A stretch of 64,000 nucleotides of DNA from Lewinellaceae bacterium (GTDB taxonomy: Bacteria; Bacteroidota; Bacteroidia; Chitinophagales; Saprospiraceae). Positions 10,176 to 18,186 of the stretch are shown one piece after another; positions within the stretch are counted from its first letter, which is position 1, and the number at the start of each line of letters is the position of its first letter. The position numbers were made by a program, and so were the translations under genes. The stretch spans positions 62,001 to 126,000 of the forward strand of contig JACJYK010000004.1 of the NCBI GenBank assembly GCA_020636135.1, given 5' to 3'. The notes beneath the pieces were generated by a model, which saw only the letters and a program-made list of their open reading frames with translations, was not told where the DNA came from and did no database searches.

Positions 10176-10742
10176 TTATGAAAATTTTATGTTGGTCCAC
10201 GTTTGGACATTTACTAGTTGGCAGCAATGATTCTTGATCAGCACCCAACGGGATTCTACATCGATCACGATAACCGTTAACCCATTGCGACGCTGCCCGT
10301 GGACATAGCCATATTTGATATCTATTTCCAGATACTCCAGACTGATACGGCATGGTGGTAACAGATCCTTGACCCATTCCCTGTCCCTGGGCCTTGTTTG
10401 CCTTTTCTTCTTGTTGACCAATTGATGCTCCTTCATCAAACACTATACCTTCTTTTCGTTGATCATGTAATGCCTGGACTGTTGCAGCCATCGCGTGACT
10501 TTCCGGTATCCATAATCCACAAACTCTTGATCCAGGATCCATTTGATGTCTTCTACGACCTGTTCATTCCAGACCCATTGTCCCGAATAGGTCATCGTGT
10601 GTTCCGATGCCCGACATCCACGTTTACCGTTCGTATTTCTACGTGTTTTCCTGCCGTAGTAAGTACTCGATGCAACACCGGTGTACTTCAATACTAGACG
10701 CACCGGATGCCCCTCTGCTATGAACATTTCTGCGACCATCAA
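10176..10742 (-). pseudogene. Disrupted IS3 orfB (integrase-like transposase)
   Basis: The N-terminal half of an IS3 OrfB split by an in-frame TAG at 10445-10443. The expected family text around NEKKV-YRLMKE reads NEKKV-stop-CLMKE, consistent with TAT-to-TAG and CGT-to-TGT substitutions. Past the stop, the same frame continues into the start of the rve/DDE catalytic domain (LEIDIKYGYVHG, first catalytic Asp), then ends shortly after SRWVL. The second Asp and the Glu are absent, so the gene is both nonsense-mutated and internally deleted. The frame begins at TTG 10742 or ATG 10739, which overlaps the orfA stop as TGATG. Confidence 0.85.
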
Positions 10743-11068
10743 TCGTTCTTCAAGCGTATTTGGCTTTTTTTTAGCAGCTCTTCTTTGATCCGCAAGGCCA
10801 GCTCTTTTTCCGCCAGCATCTCTTTATACGCTTTTAACTCTCGTTTCAACTGCTCATTCTCAACTTCTAAATCGGTCTTTACCACTGGTGATCGATTCTC
10901 CAGTCCGATGGAGCCATCCTTTTCATAACGGTCAATCCACCGACGTAACACACTATCCGACAATTCATATTCCCGGCGTGCTCGTGTTACCCCATGTCGC
11001 TTGCTAAATTGTATGATTTCTAATTTCTGAGCTACCGTGAAGCTCCTTCTGTGACGAGTCATTTGCAC
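10739..11068 (-). CDS. IS3-family transposase OrfA (helix-turn-helix)
   Basis: A 109-residue OrfA with an N-terminal HTH_8/HTH_28-type domain (RRSFTVAQKLEIIQFSKRHG through VLRRWIDRYEK) and a leucine-zipper-like coiled coil (about 65-105: NEQLKRELKAYKEMLAEKEL). Near its 3' end the run of eight A then G (10772-10764 on the minus strand) matches the A-AAA-AAG slippery heptamer used for -1 frameshifting into OrfB, and orfB lies in the -1 frame. The reading frame is intact but its partner is dead, so it is probably non-functional for transposition. Confidence 0.88.
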   Translation of the reverse strand: MQMTRHRRSFTVAQKLEIIQFSKRHGVTRARREYELSDSVLRRWIDRYEKDGSIGLENRSPVVKTDLEVENEQLKRELKAYKEMLAEKELALRIKEELLKKSQIRLKND

Positions 11069-11154
11069 TCTTTTTTATGGTTATAAAATTAAGCGCATTT
11101 TCTCCATCTATTTAGGGGGTCAGAGGGGCACTCGCCTATTTCGCTCAGAAGGCT

Positions 11155-11265
11155 TTAGAACTTTTTTTCCAATACATCTTTTAGCAGTTGGTGATCCAGA
11201 CTCATATCAGCAAACATGCGCTTGACCTGGCGGTTCACGTTTTCAAAGTCCTTAAGATGCTTCAG
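11155..11265 (-). pseudogene. C-terminal fragment of a second IS3 OrfA
   Basis: A minus-strand reading of about 36 codons gives LKHLKDFENVNRQVKRMF, then MSLDHQLLKDVLEKKF and a stop, the hallmark coiled-coil end of a different IS3-group OrfA. An in-frame TAG lies just upstream (11268-11266), so the N-terminus is lost. Immediately after the stop, the -1 frame reads LKPSERNRR, resembling an OrfB start, before the TG terminus of the neighbouring element at 11130. This suggests that element landed inside an older IS3 copy. Confidence 0.65.
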
Positions 11266-11498
11266 CTACTAGTTGTCCATACCTCCGTATCTACATCAAA
11301 CTTAAACGGCGAAACCTTTGATCCCTGCTCCTATAGCTTTAGAGGCAATCAAATGATCATAGTTGACCGGGGTAAATTGCTAATGGATAGTTGGTAATAC
11401 CTATCACTAAATTTTTTTGAGTGTCAGAGGTGACCTTTCCTGGAAACAAACACCAAAGGATGTATCAAATAATCAAAACAAACTTTAATTAATTTAGT

Positions 11499-12815
11499 AT
11501 GAAAACACAGATCTTATCATTGGCAATATTGACACTTCTATTCTTGGTCACATCCTGTAATAAGGATAATTATCTGACGGATGTTTCTCAGGAATTAGAA
11601 AAGTATACCGGTGAAGACCTTCCTGAAACATATACTTCAGAAGATCCCATGGTTTTGGAAATGAAAGAAAAAGTTTATCGTGACTTTAAGAAGGAAGCAG
11701 AAATACAAGATATCGAATGGAATGTACCGAAATCAATGACAAGAAGCAAAACCATAACAGATATTACATGCGGTAATAAAGCCTATGGCACAACGATCAA
11801 CGAGAGCAACTCTATAGAAATATACTACAATAAGCCGGACAAAATCTATTCTTTTACTTTAACGCAAAAAGATGAAGTTACTGTAAAACTTTCAAAGTTA
11901 AATTCCGATCTCGACTTATTTATTTATGAAGAATTAATTGATAATTACGGAAGAAGATATCCAGGAAGTAAGCTTTATACAAGTGATGAACCAGGGACTA
12001 ACGAAGAAATAATTACAGAAATGCTAAATGCAGGCGACTACCTCATAATCGTAGAAACATATGAAATAGAAAGCGACTTCACCCTTGAAGTAAATTGCAA
12101 AAATAAGCCTTCAAACAATCCTCGTCGTTGGTGTGAAAATTTTGATGACCTTAGAGCTAGTTATATCGAAGGCATTTCCTTACAGTCACCTCATTGGCAC
12201 CTATGGAAAGGCCTTTCTAATGACGGCAAAGTCTTATTTGAAACCAGCAACACCTCCAATAAAGTAGTTAAATTTGATTACCCAAGATTTGGATATCAGG
12301 ATGTAGTACGGGAGTTAACTGGATTAACACCAAGCTCTGGATGGTATATTATGAATTTTAAATTATGGGTTGCCCAAGATAAACGAGCTGATTTTGTTAC
12401 TGAAAAAACAAATAAAGATGGACAAGAACAAGGCTTTGGAATAAGTATTCAAGCTGGAGTCCTTTCAGTTAAATACAAAGGAAATACATACACTGCAGCA
12501 ACCAAAGTAAAACAAAATAAATGGATACGATGCTCTATTTCATTTGATCTAACATATAACTTAATTGTGGCTCGCATAGATAATGTATCCATTATACTAA
12601 GAGCCGATGCTCGTATCGATAGCTATGGTAACTCGAGAAAATCAATTCATGGCATAAATTTCTATGGCAATAAATATGCAACCAAATTCCATGTTGATGA
12701 TGTATGTATAACTGAAATTGAATCAGGATTCGGAGACCCTCTCAGAGTCTACACAATAACTGACTCAGAAGACACAGAAATTGTAGAAACCTTAGATCTA
12801 AGTAAAGAAGATTAA
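11499..12815 (+). CDS. Lipoprotein with PPC domain and CE-F/VDDVC jelly-roll-like module
   Basis: A 438-residue protein with a lipoprotein signal (LVTSC at residues 16-20), so it is predicted to be lipid-anchored in the envelope. After a charged linker (21-85), a PPC-type domain spans about 88-200 (ITCGNKAYG ... LEVNC). A second module (about 211-404) starts WCENFDD and ends FHVDDVCITE. The same bracket (Cys-Glu-x-Phe ... Val-Asp-Asn/Asp-x-Cys) occurs twice in the giant T9SS protein at 1137-8660. It is the first gene of a plus-strand set followed by a beta-barrel and a TPR-CHAT protein, but a strong terminator follows it, so most transcripts may be monocistronic. No enzyme motif was seen; binding or adhesion is inferred. 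Confidence 0.85.
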   Translation: MKTQILSLAILTLLFLVTSCNKDNYLTDVSQELEKYTGEDLPETYTSEDPMVLEMKEKVYRDFKKEAEIQDIEWNVPKSMTRSKTITDITCGNKAYGTTINESNSIEIYYNKPDKIYSFTLTQKDEVTVKLSKLNSDLDLFIYEELIDNYGRRYPGSKLYTSDEPGTNEEIITEMLNAGDYLIIVETYEIESDFTLEVNCKNKPSNNPRRWCENFDDLRASYIEGISLQSPHWHLWKGLSNDGKVLFETSNTSNKVVKFDYPRFGYQDVVRELTGLTPSSGWYIMNFKLWVAQDKRADFVTEKTNKDGQEQGFGISIQAGVLSVKYKGNTYTAATKVKQNKWIRCSISFDLTYNLIVARIDNVSIILRADARIDSYGNSRKSIHGINFYGNKYATKFHVDDVCITEIESGFGDPLRVYTITDSEDTEIVETLDLSKED

Positions 12816-12826
12816 ATAATTGATCT

Positions 12827-12866
12827 AAAAAAGAAAGCCAGTTCTGATGAACTGGCTTTCTTTTTT
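12827..12866 (+). terminator. Strong intrinsic terminator after the PPC lipoprotein gene
   Basis: A perfect 18-bp inverted repeat (12827-12844 and 12849-12866) around a 4-nt TGAT loop, with a T-run forming the end of the right arm and an A-run starting the left. It should stop transcription of the lipoprotein gene and could act on both strands. Confidence 0.9.
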
Positions 12867-12915
12867 AGATATAATACCAACAAGGCATAAATAAAAGACC
12901 TAAAATAATCCTATT

Positions 12916-13611
12916 ATGAAAATATATTTAACTGTAATCATCGCTTCAATCTACAATATCACAGCACATACGCAAAATGAATTTAAAAAAGAATCTTATT
13001 GGGGAATAAAATCTGGAATCAATATTCATCAGGTGGCATTTGATGCCAATATTAATACCAAAATAGATATAGGATATACGAGCGGGTTCGTCTTTAAATA
13101 TATAGAGGAGAAGGGACATGGCATTCAACTTGAATTAAACCTACAACAAGTAGGATGGAGCGAAAATATAAGTCAACCTTATAGCTATACAAGACATTCG
13201 TCCTATATTCAAGTCCCAATTATGACACAGTTTATCTTTGATGAGGGTAATAAAAGTTACTTACTTCATCTAGGAATCTACGGATCCGCTTTAATTAAAG
13301 AAAAAGAAAAAATTAACCTTCCTATAGATTACAACCCTCTGAAAGATTCTCGCGACCTACCCTCATGGTTCACTAATGGAAAAGACATTGTCAATAAAAA
13401 TGTATACTACGGGCAATCCGTAGATAAAATAACCGAATACGGCATTTGTGCGGGACTGGGTATATCATGGCACACAAGAAACGCAATTCTACAATTAGAA
13501 ATCAGATATAATCAAAGCCTCTGCAATGTATTTGATCCAAAGAAATATGCTATTTACTCATCAAAATCCCAATTCATGGAAATAACATTGGTCTATCTAA
13601 TAGGAAAATAA
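12916..13611 (+). CDS. PorT-type outer-membrane beta-barrel protein
   Basis: A 231-residue protein with a short signal peptide (MKIYLTVIIASIYNITAHTQ) and the pattern of the Bacteroidota small beta-barrel families: WGIKSGINIHQV near the N-terminus, a strand with GIQLELNLQQVGWSE, and a final YGICAGLGISWHTRNAILQLEI hairpin. These barrels sit in the outer membrane; a specific role is unknown. It lies 100 bp after the lipoprotein gene and 374 bp before the TPR-CHAT gene, all on the plus strand. Codon use is AT-rich like its neighbours. Confidence 0.78.
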   Translation: MKIYLTVIIASIYNITAHTQNEFKKESYWGIKSGINIHQVAFDANINTKIDIGYTSGFVFKYIEEKGHGIQLELNLQQVGWSENISQPYSYTRHSSYIQVPIMTQFIFDEGNKSYLLHLGIYGSALIKEKEKINLPIDYNPLKDSRDLPSWFTNGKDIVNKNVYYGQSVDKITEYGICAGLGISWHTRNAILQLEIRYNQSLCNVFDPKKYAIYSSKSQFMEITLVYLIGK

Positions 13612-13985
13612 AATGACTAGGAATGATAATTGTTAATTGCTTTATAGCTTTAGGATATCCAACCTCATTATCCAGAAGAAAGTGGTTTGGGACATCATAT
13701 ACACTAGAGGTGAGCACAATTTCACCAAAAGATGTGTACCAATTATTAACCAGCATAAGGTACTACAAACCAAATAATATGTCTATTTTTGAGTCACACA
13801 TGTGAACATTCCTATCAATTGGATCTAGGTTGGAAAATGAAAACCTTCTCAACTTGAAGAATTAAAATAAGCAAAACATTTTCAGGGCTGGATTGAATTA
13901 TACTTCATCGCCTTACATTGATCAATTTTATGGATCCATATTCAATTGAACCGACCAGGAAACAAAGCTAACTAAATAGACAATA
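13612..13985 (+). other. Intergenic region before the TPR-CHAT gene
   Basis: About 370 bp with no supported gene. A 60-codon open frame (13623-13805) has no recognisable protein character. The stretch must hold the TPR-CHAT promoter unless it is read through from upstream; no exact TAnnTTTG element was found. Confidence 0.45.
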
Positions 13986-16967
13986 ATGAATAAATTGATA
14001 TGTCCTCTAATCCTTGCTATAAGTATACTTGCATTTATCTGTGCTTCACCAAAATCATTTTCGCAGAATAATATTAAATTTGCCGATTCCCTCTTTTCTG
14101 TAGAGCGTTATAATGAAGCAATAACCGCTTATCATCAAATCATCTATCGAGATCCACCCGAGATCACTAAAGCGTATGCATATTTCAGAATTAGTATCGC
14201 AGCGTATTATCTAGATAGTATTCAAAAATCAATCACTAATATAGAACTCGCTCAAAAGACCCTTGTTAATTGTAACGCTCCAGATACTGTCCTATTATTT
14301 GAAATATTGGAAAATCAAGGAGCCCTCTACAATGCAGTATCAAGAATTAATGATGCATACCGAGTATTTAAACTGGCAACAGAATATTTACCCTATTTAC
14401 CCTCTGAAAAGTCGGATCTTAAATCTGAATATTACAATAATTATGCCTTTAACTTAGACAAAAAAGGGGAATATATTAAAGCAATTAATTGTTACAATAA
14501 AGCCATAGAAATTGACTCTAACATTTTTGGATATAATCATGAATATGTAGCTCTAAGTTTAATTAACATTGGCCACGTGCAAAACCGGTTGGGTAATTAT
14601 GATGAAGCCATCAACCATTTCCTTAAAGCACTAGAAATCTACGAAGCTCTAGATCCGATACCACAACAAGAACTGGCAGAAACCTACAATCACATTGGCG
14701 CAACCTATACCGAAGTAAATGATCATAATAAAGCCATAGAATACTACAAAGGAGCCCTAGGAATACTCCTATATAACCATATCAAAGATGATAAATTAAT
14801 TGCCAATTTATATAACAACTTAGGCATTAGCAACTACAAAATAGGAAACCTGGTCAGTGCAGAACAGTATTTTAATCAATCGTTGCGCATTACAGGTTCT
14901 AAAATAAATCAAAATATGAAATCAGAGAGGGCCATTTCCTACCATCAATTAGGCATCCTCTATTTCGATAAAAGTGATTATGATTTGTCACGAAAATACA
15001 TCAATAAAGCTATCAAGATATTCACTGAAGAAGGAAGTTACAGATCAAAAGATATATCCTCATGTTATCAAACATTGGGAGAAATAGCCACCAATCTAAC
15101 AGACTTTCAAAACACAATAAAGTATCTCAATCTTGCTTTAAAGATTATAGGCCAAGAGTTTGGAGACCATACCAGCACAGGTGATATCTATTACCGGCTA
15201 GGCAATACGTACTTAACATTAGGTGACTATTCAAATTCCCTAAGCGCATATAGGTCAGGCCTAGAAATCTATGATCGATTAGACTCCCTGATGAATAACA
15301 ATAATGTATTAAACAATAACCTAAATAAAGCAAAACTATGCCACGGTATCGCAAAGTCCTTGGAATTTAATAATAAAATTAACAATTCGGAAGCTGAAGA
15401 ATATTTTATCAATGCTATTAAATATGCCCAAGAATTAGAACCAGGTAATAACATATTAGACATTTCCGAAAAACAATTATCCATCAAGGATATATTCAAA
15501 GATTATATTAATTTGCTTCTAAAGAATAGCAATATTTCGAATGAAGAGGATGCGAAGAAACTATTAAGCAACATTGAAATATTTAAAAACATAATCCTTA
15601 CACAATTAGAAAATAAATATCTATTAAATAACAACAAGTATTACCAAACACTCAGTTATAGCATTGAAAATAAAAGGGCTAAACTTGCCAATGAAATCCT
15701 TTCTGACAGCCTAAGACAACAACTAGCGACGGAGATAACGGAACTCAATATAAAATTAGATTCAATTAATAAGACAACACAAATCTCAGTTATTAATCAC
15801 ACATCTAATAGCCTTTTTTTAGAAAACCAATATAGCAAATTAACTATCCTTGACTTCTTTGTGACGGACAGTTCGGTTCTGGCCATTAAAGCAAATACAG
15901 GACAGATAGAATACTATCATCTAAACTTGCCAAATCTCAAAAATCAAGTTATTTCTTACTTTAATTGTCTAAAATCCAGGAACAATTGCGCGAAACAAGA
16001 CATTATAAACAAAAGTGCTCAGATATACCAACAACTGAAACCAATTTTCGACGGGATAACAATCGGGAGTAAGATAATAGTTCTTCCAGACGAGTACCTC
16101 TATTATTTACCATTTGAATCCTTGATTAAAAATAATAGCGACGTATCGAATTTTTCTGAATCTCAATTTCTAATAGCTGATTTCACCTTCCAATATGAAT
16201 TTTCACTAAATAATAACACGAATATTAAAACTATTGAAAATAATTATTTGGGAATAGCACCAAAATTTAATGGCGTTCTTAACTTGATCTACAATACACA
16301 AGAAATAGAAGAAGCTGCTAAAAGCTTCAGCGACGCCATAAGGATCAATTCCAACACCGATGTTAAACATCAATTTATAGAAAACTATCCCAAATTTGGC
16401 GTCATCCATTTTGCGACTCATGCCGAAGCTAGTGACGCTGAGTTCACCCAATCAAAAATACTTTTAGATGATCCCGTACAAAATAAAACAATTAGCAATT
16501 CGATAAGCTTTGGAGAATTGTCACAATTGGATTTGAGGCACAAGCTGGTTATACTCAGCGGTTGCCAGACTGGGTATAGTAATGTATTTAAAGCGCAAGG
16601 ACTCATGTCATTGGGAAAATCTCTCCGAATGGCAGGCTGTCAAAATCATATTGCTACTTTATGGAATCTCGACGACCATGTTGCCCTTGAACTTTCCAAT
16701 CGCCTATTTATTAACATGCACCACGGAAATGATGCTACTCAATCGCTGCATCAAGCCAAGCTAGAATATCTTAATAGCAACATTAATGATGATTATAAAA
16801 ATCCTTATTACTGGGCTAATTTTAAAATTTATGGAAATTCTATAATAGAGAAAAATACAAATATTTTATTTATCCCATTTATTATATTCATAGTAACTAT
16901 ATTATTTTTTACTTATCTATTAAAATATAAAATCATTCTAATCCAAAAGAAGCAAAAGAAACTCTAA
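13986..16967 (+). CDS. TPR-CHAT caspase-like protein with signal peptide and C-terminal membrane helix
   Basis: A 993-residue protein with a signal peptide (about 1-27) and seven or more TPR units (about residues 150-432, e.g. YDEAINHFLKALEIY). A helical linker (about 440-600) leads to a CHAT domain (about 640-945). CHAT is a caspase/separase-type cysteine protease fold; the catalytic dyad is visible as His812 in HFATHA and Cys860 in LSGCQTG. Residues about 960-980 form a hydrophobic helix followed by a Lys-rich tail. With the signal peptide, this places TPR and CHAT outside the cytoplasm with the tail inside the inner membrane (inferred). It follows a PPC lipoprotein and a beta-barrel gene, which are possible partners or substrates. 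Known: TPR-CHAT proteins act in bacterial protease signalling and immunity; the role here is open. Confidence 0.88.
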   Translation: MNKLICPLILAISILAFICASPKSFSQNNIKFADSLFSVERYNEAITAYHQIIYRDPPEITKAYAYFRISIAAYYLDSIQKSITNIELAQKTLVNCNAPDTVLLFEILENQGALYNAVSRINDAYRVFKLATEYLPYLPSEKSDLKSEYYNNYAFNLDKKGEYIKAINCYNKAIEIDSNIFGYNHEYVALSLINIGHVQNRLGNYDEAINHFLKALEIYEALDPIPQQELAETYNHIGATYTEVNDHNKAIEYYKGALGILLYNHIKDDKLIANLYNNLGISNYKIGNLVSAEQYFNQSLRITGSKINQNMKSERAISYHQLGILYFDKSDYDLSRKYINKAIKIFTEEGSYRSKDISSCYQTLGEIATNLTDFQNTIKYLNLALKIIGQEFGDHTSTGDIYYRLGNTYLTLGDYSNSLSAYRSGLEIYDRLDSLMNNNNVLNNNLNKAKLCHGIAKSLEFNNKINNSEAEEYFINAIKYAQELEPGNNILDISEKQLSIKDIFKDYINLLLKNSNISNEEDAKKLLSNIEIFKNIILTQLENKYLLNNNKYYQTLSYSIENKRAKLANEILSDSLRQQLATEITELNIKLDSINKTTQISVINHTSNSLFLENQYSKLTILDFFVTDSSVLAIKANTGQIEYYHLNLPNLKNQVISYFNCLKSRNNCAKQDIINKSAQIYQQLKPIFDGITIGSKIIVLPDEYLYYLPFESLIKNNSDVSNFSESQFLIADFTFQYEFSLNNNTNIKTIENNYLGIAPKFNGVLNLIYNTQEIEEAAKSFSDAIRINSNTDVKHQFIENYPKFGVIHFATHAEASDAEFTQSKILLDDPVQNKTISNSISFGELSQLDLRHKLVILSGCQTGYSNVFKAQGLMSLGKSLRMAGCQNHIATLWNLDDHVALELSNRLFINMHHGNDATQSLHQAKLEYLNSNINDDYKNPYYWANFKIYGNSIIEKNTNILFIPFIIFIVTILFFTYLLKYKIILIQKKQKKL

Positions 16968-17059
16968 AAACCTAACCAAAATAATTAACTATTCAAACCA
17001 TCTTCTTCTAAATAATTTAACAAAGTTAAATCTTTGTGTATTTGATTTCCTCTGGGACA

Positions 17060-17581
17060 CTACTTCCGCTTCAATCTACTAACCCAGTACTTAATCGCAG
17101 GTATAATTTTCTTATAATCCATATCTTCCCTTATATCCGATGGATTTAAAGCACAATTTTGATAATCCGTTTCCAAATTTATCTTAAGAAAATCAAGATA
17201 ATGAATTATCGCTAGAATTTGGGTTTCATTGAGCAAGCAAAATTTATTTTTACTTTCCAAAGTATCCAATTTATAACTCAAAGTGAAAAGTGCCGTATCA
17301 TGATTACTGATAATATCATAGATCATAAATTGAGGTAAATGGAATCGCATTCCTTCTGCATCAAAAAAAGACAATGAACTTGAGCGATCTTGAATATTAG
17401 AAAATGAAATATTTGACCAGTTATATTTTTCATCTTTTAATCGCAATTGTAATTGTTCACTTCTTGGCAAATAATCATCTATACCCATAGCTTCATACAA
17501 ACCAACACCATTTCCTAATTTGACACCTTTGAATGCCAATTTAATTTCCGAAATTAACTTCTCCCGAATCAAAGCTTTCAC
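17060..17581 (-). CDS. DUF6714-like protein
   Basis: A 173-residue soluble protein. The central LSFFDAEGMRFHLPQFMIYD and later NKFCLLNETQILAIIHYLDFL segments resemble the DUF6714 family, whose function is unknown; this is from memory of the family pattern. It has no signal peptide or membrane segment. It stands alone on the minus strand, convergent with the TPR-CHAT gene (92 bp between stops) and upstream of no other gene. AT-rich codon use matches the island. The start is the ATG at 17581. Confidence 0.65.
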   Translation of the reverse strand: MKALIREKLISEIKLAFKGVKLGNGVGLYEAMGIDDYLPRSEQLQLRLKDEKYNWSNISFSNIQDRSSSLSFFDAEGMRFHLPQFMIYDIISNHDTALFTLSYKLDTLESKNKFCLLNETQILAIIHYLDFLKINLETDYQNCALNPSDIREDMDYKKIIPAIKYWVSRLKRK

Positions 17582-17669
17582 ACAATAATAATTTTTGGAA
17601 TGTTTATTTTCTACAAATTATCACTAGGCTTATTTCATCTACCTACTTACTTATTGTCTAACAAGTATG

Positions 17670-17753
17670 CGGAGAGAAAAGGAATCGAACCCTCAACCAG
17701 AAAGGTTGGCACGGTTTTCAAGACCGCTTAAGCACCATTGCTTGCTTCTCTCC
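17670..17753 (-). tRNA. tRNA-Ser (anticodon TGA), atypical core
   Basis: Read on the minus strand it has a perfect 7-bp acceptor stem (GGAGAGA with TCTCTCC, discriminator G), an anticodon stem GCGGT/ACCGT around CTTGAAA (anticodon TGA), a long variable arm (CCAACC-TTTC-TGGTTG) and a T arm with TTCGATT. This is a class II serine tRNA; CCA is not encoded. The core is odd: position 8 is A rather than the near-universal U, position 14 is C rather than A, and the D stem is weak, although the loop still has GG at 18-19. Confidence 0.8.
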
Positions 17754-17825
17754 CAATTTAAAGTTAAAGCTAAGACTTGATTAGATTCATTAACTTATAA
17801 CTTATAGTTTTTCATCTATCTTCTG

Positions 17826-17912
17826 CGGAGGGCGAGAGAATCGAACTCTCACCGCAATTATGCGGAACAACTTAGCAGATTGCCCCAACAAACCAATATT
17901 TGGCTGCCTTCC
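17826..17912 (-). tRNA. tRNA-Ser (anticodon GCT), atypical core
   Basis: On the minus strand the acceptor arm GGAAGGC pairs with GCCCTCC except for an A4-C69 mismatch. The D stem is CCAA/TTGG with GG in the loop, the anticodon loop is CTGCTAA (anticodon GCT), the variable arm is CCGCA-TAAT-TGCGG and the T loop is TTCGATT. It is a serine tRNA 72 bp from the other one, probably co-transcribed with it. Position 8 is A instead of U, as in its neighbour. Confidence 0.8.
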
Positions 17913-18186
17913 AGGTTGAATAATTCTAATTCTATTGAACAATTTACACGGAATAAATATATAAATTTTCTAACATTATCATGTTGATTAGCGGAAAACG
18001 AATAATTGAAGATATCAAGTTTCAATGGGGTGCATCCCAAAATGTCGATTAGGCTCTATGACACAAATCTATCTAAGATTTTTGTCATGTACTAATAGAA
18101 TTTTTAATTCCTAAATTATTGCAAATAAATACAAAGTAATCGCACGGCCAAGGCATACTTCACTAATTTGCCAAATAATAGGAAAC

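Larger units (their letters stand above)
10140..11130 (-). mobile_element. Decayed IS3-family insertion sequence
   Basis: A minus-strand IS3-type element with intact orfA and ruined orfB. The left end is clear: on the minus strand it starts TGCCCCTCTGACCCCCTAAA (11130-11111), with the TG terminus typical of IS3. The right end is degenerate: 10152-10164 matches the inner part of the repeat at 11 of 13 bases (CTACCCCCCTAAA against CTGACCCCCTAAA), while the outer bases no longer match. The remaining length of about 1 kb is short for the family because the 3' half of orfB is missing. No target-site duplication could be identified. It cannot transpose by itself. Confidence 0.75.

Noticed and set aside
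10057..10542. 161-codon frame overlapping the IS3 orfB
   Set aside because: It is out of frame with the recognisable OrfB sequence and shows no family resemblance; the last part past the IS end is too short to judge.
13623..13805. Small gene between the beta-barrel and TPR-CHAT genes
   Set aside because: 60 codons with no signal peptide, motif or clear start context; also open on the other strand.
13986..16967. Type III-E CRISPR (Craspase) or gasdermin defence system
   Set aside because: The CHAT protein is exported and membrane-anchored, and no cas effector, gasdermin-like or nuclease gene lies nearby.
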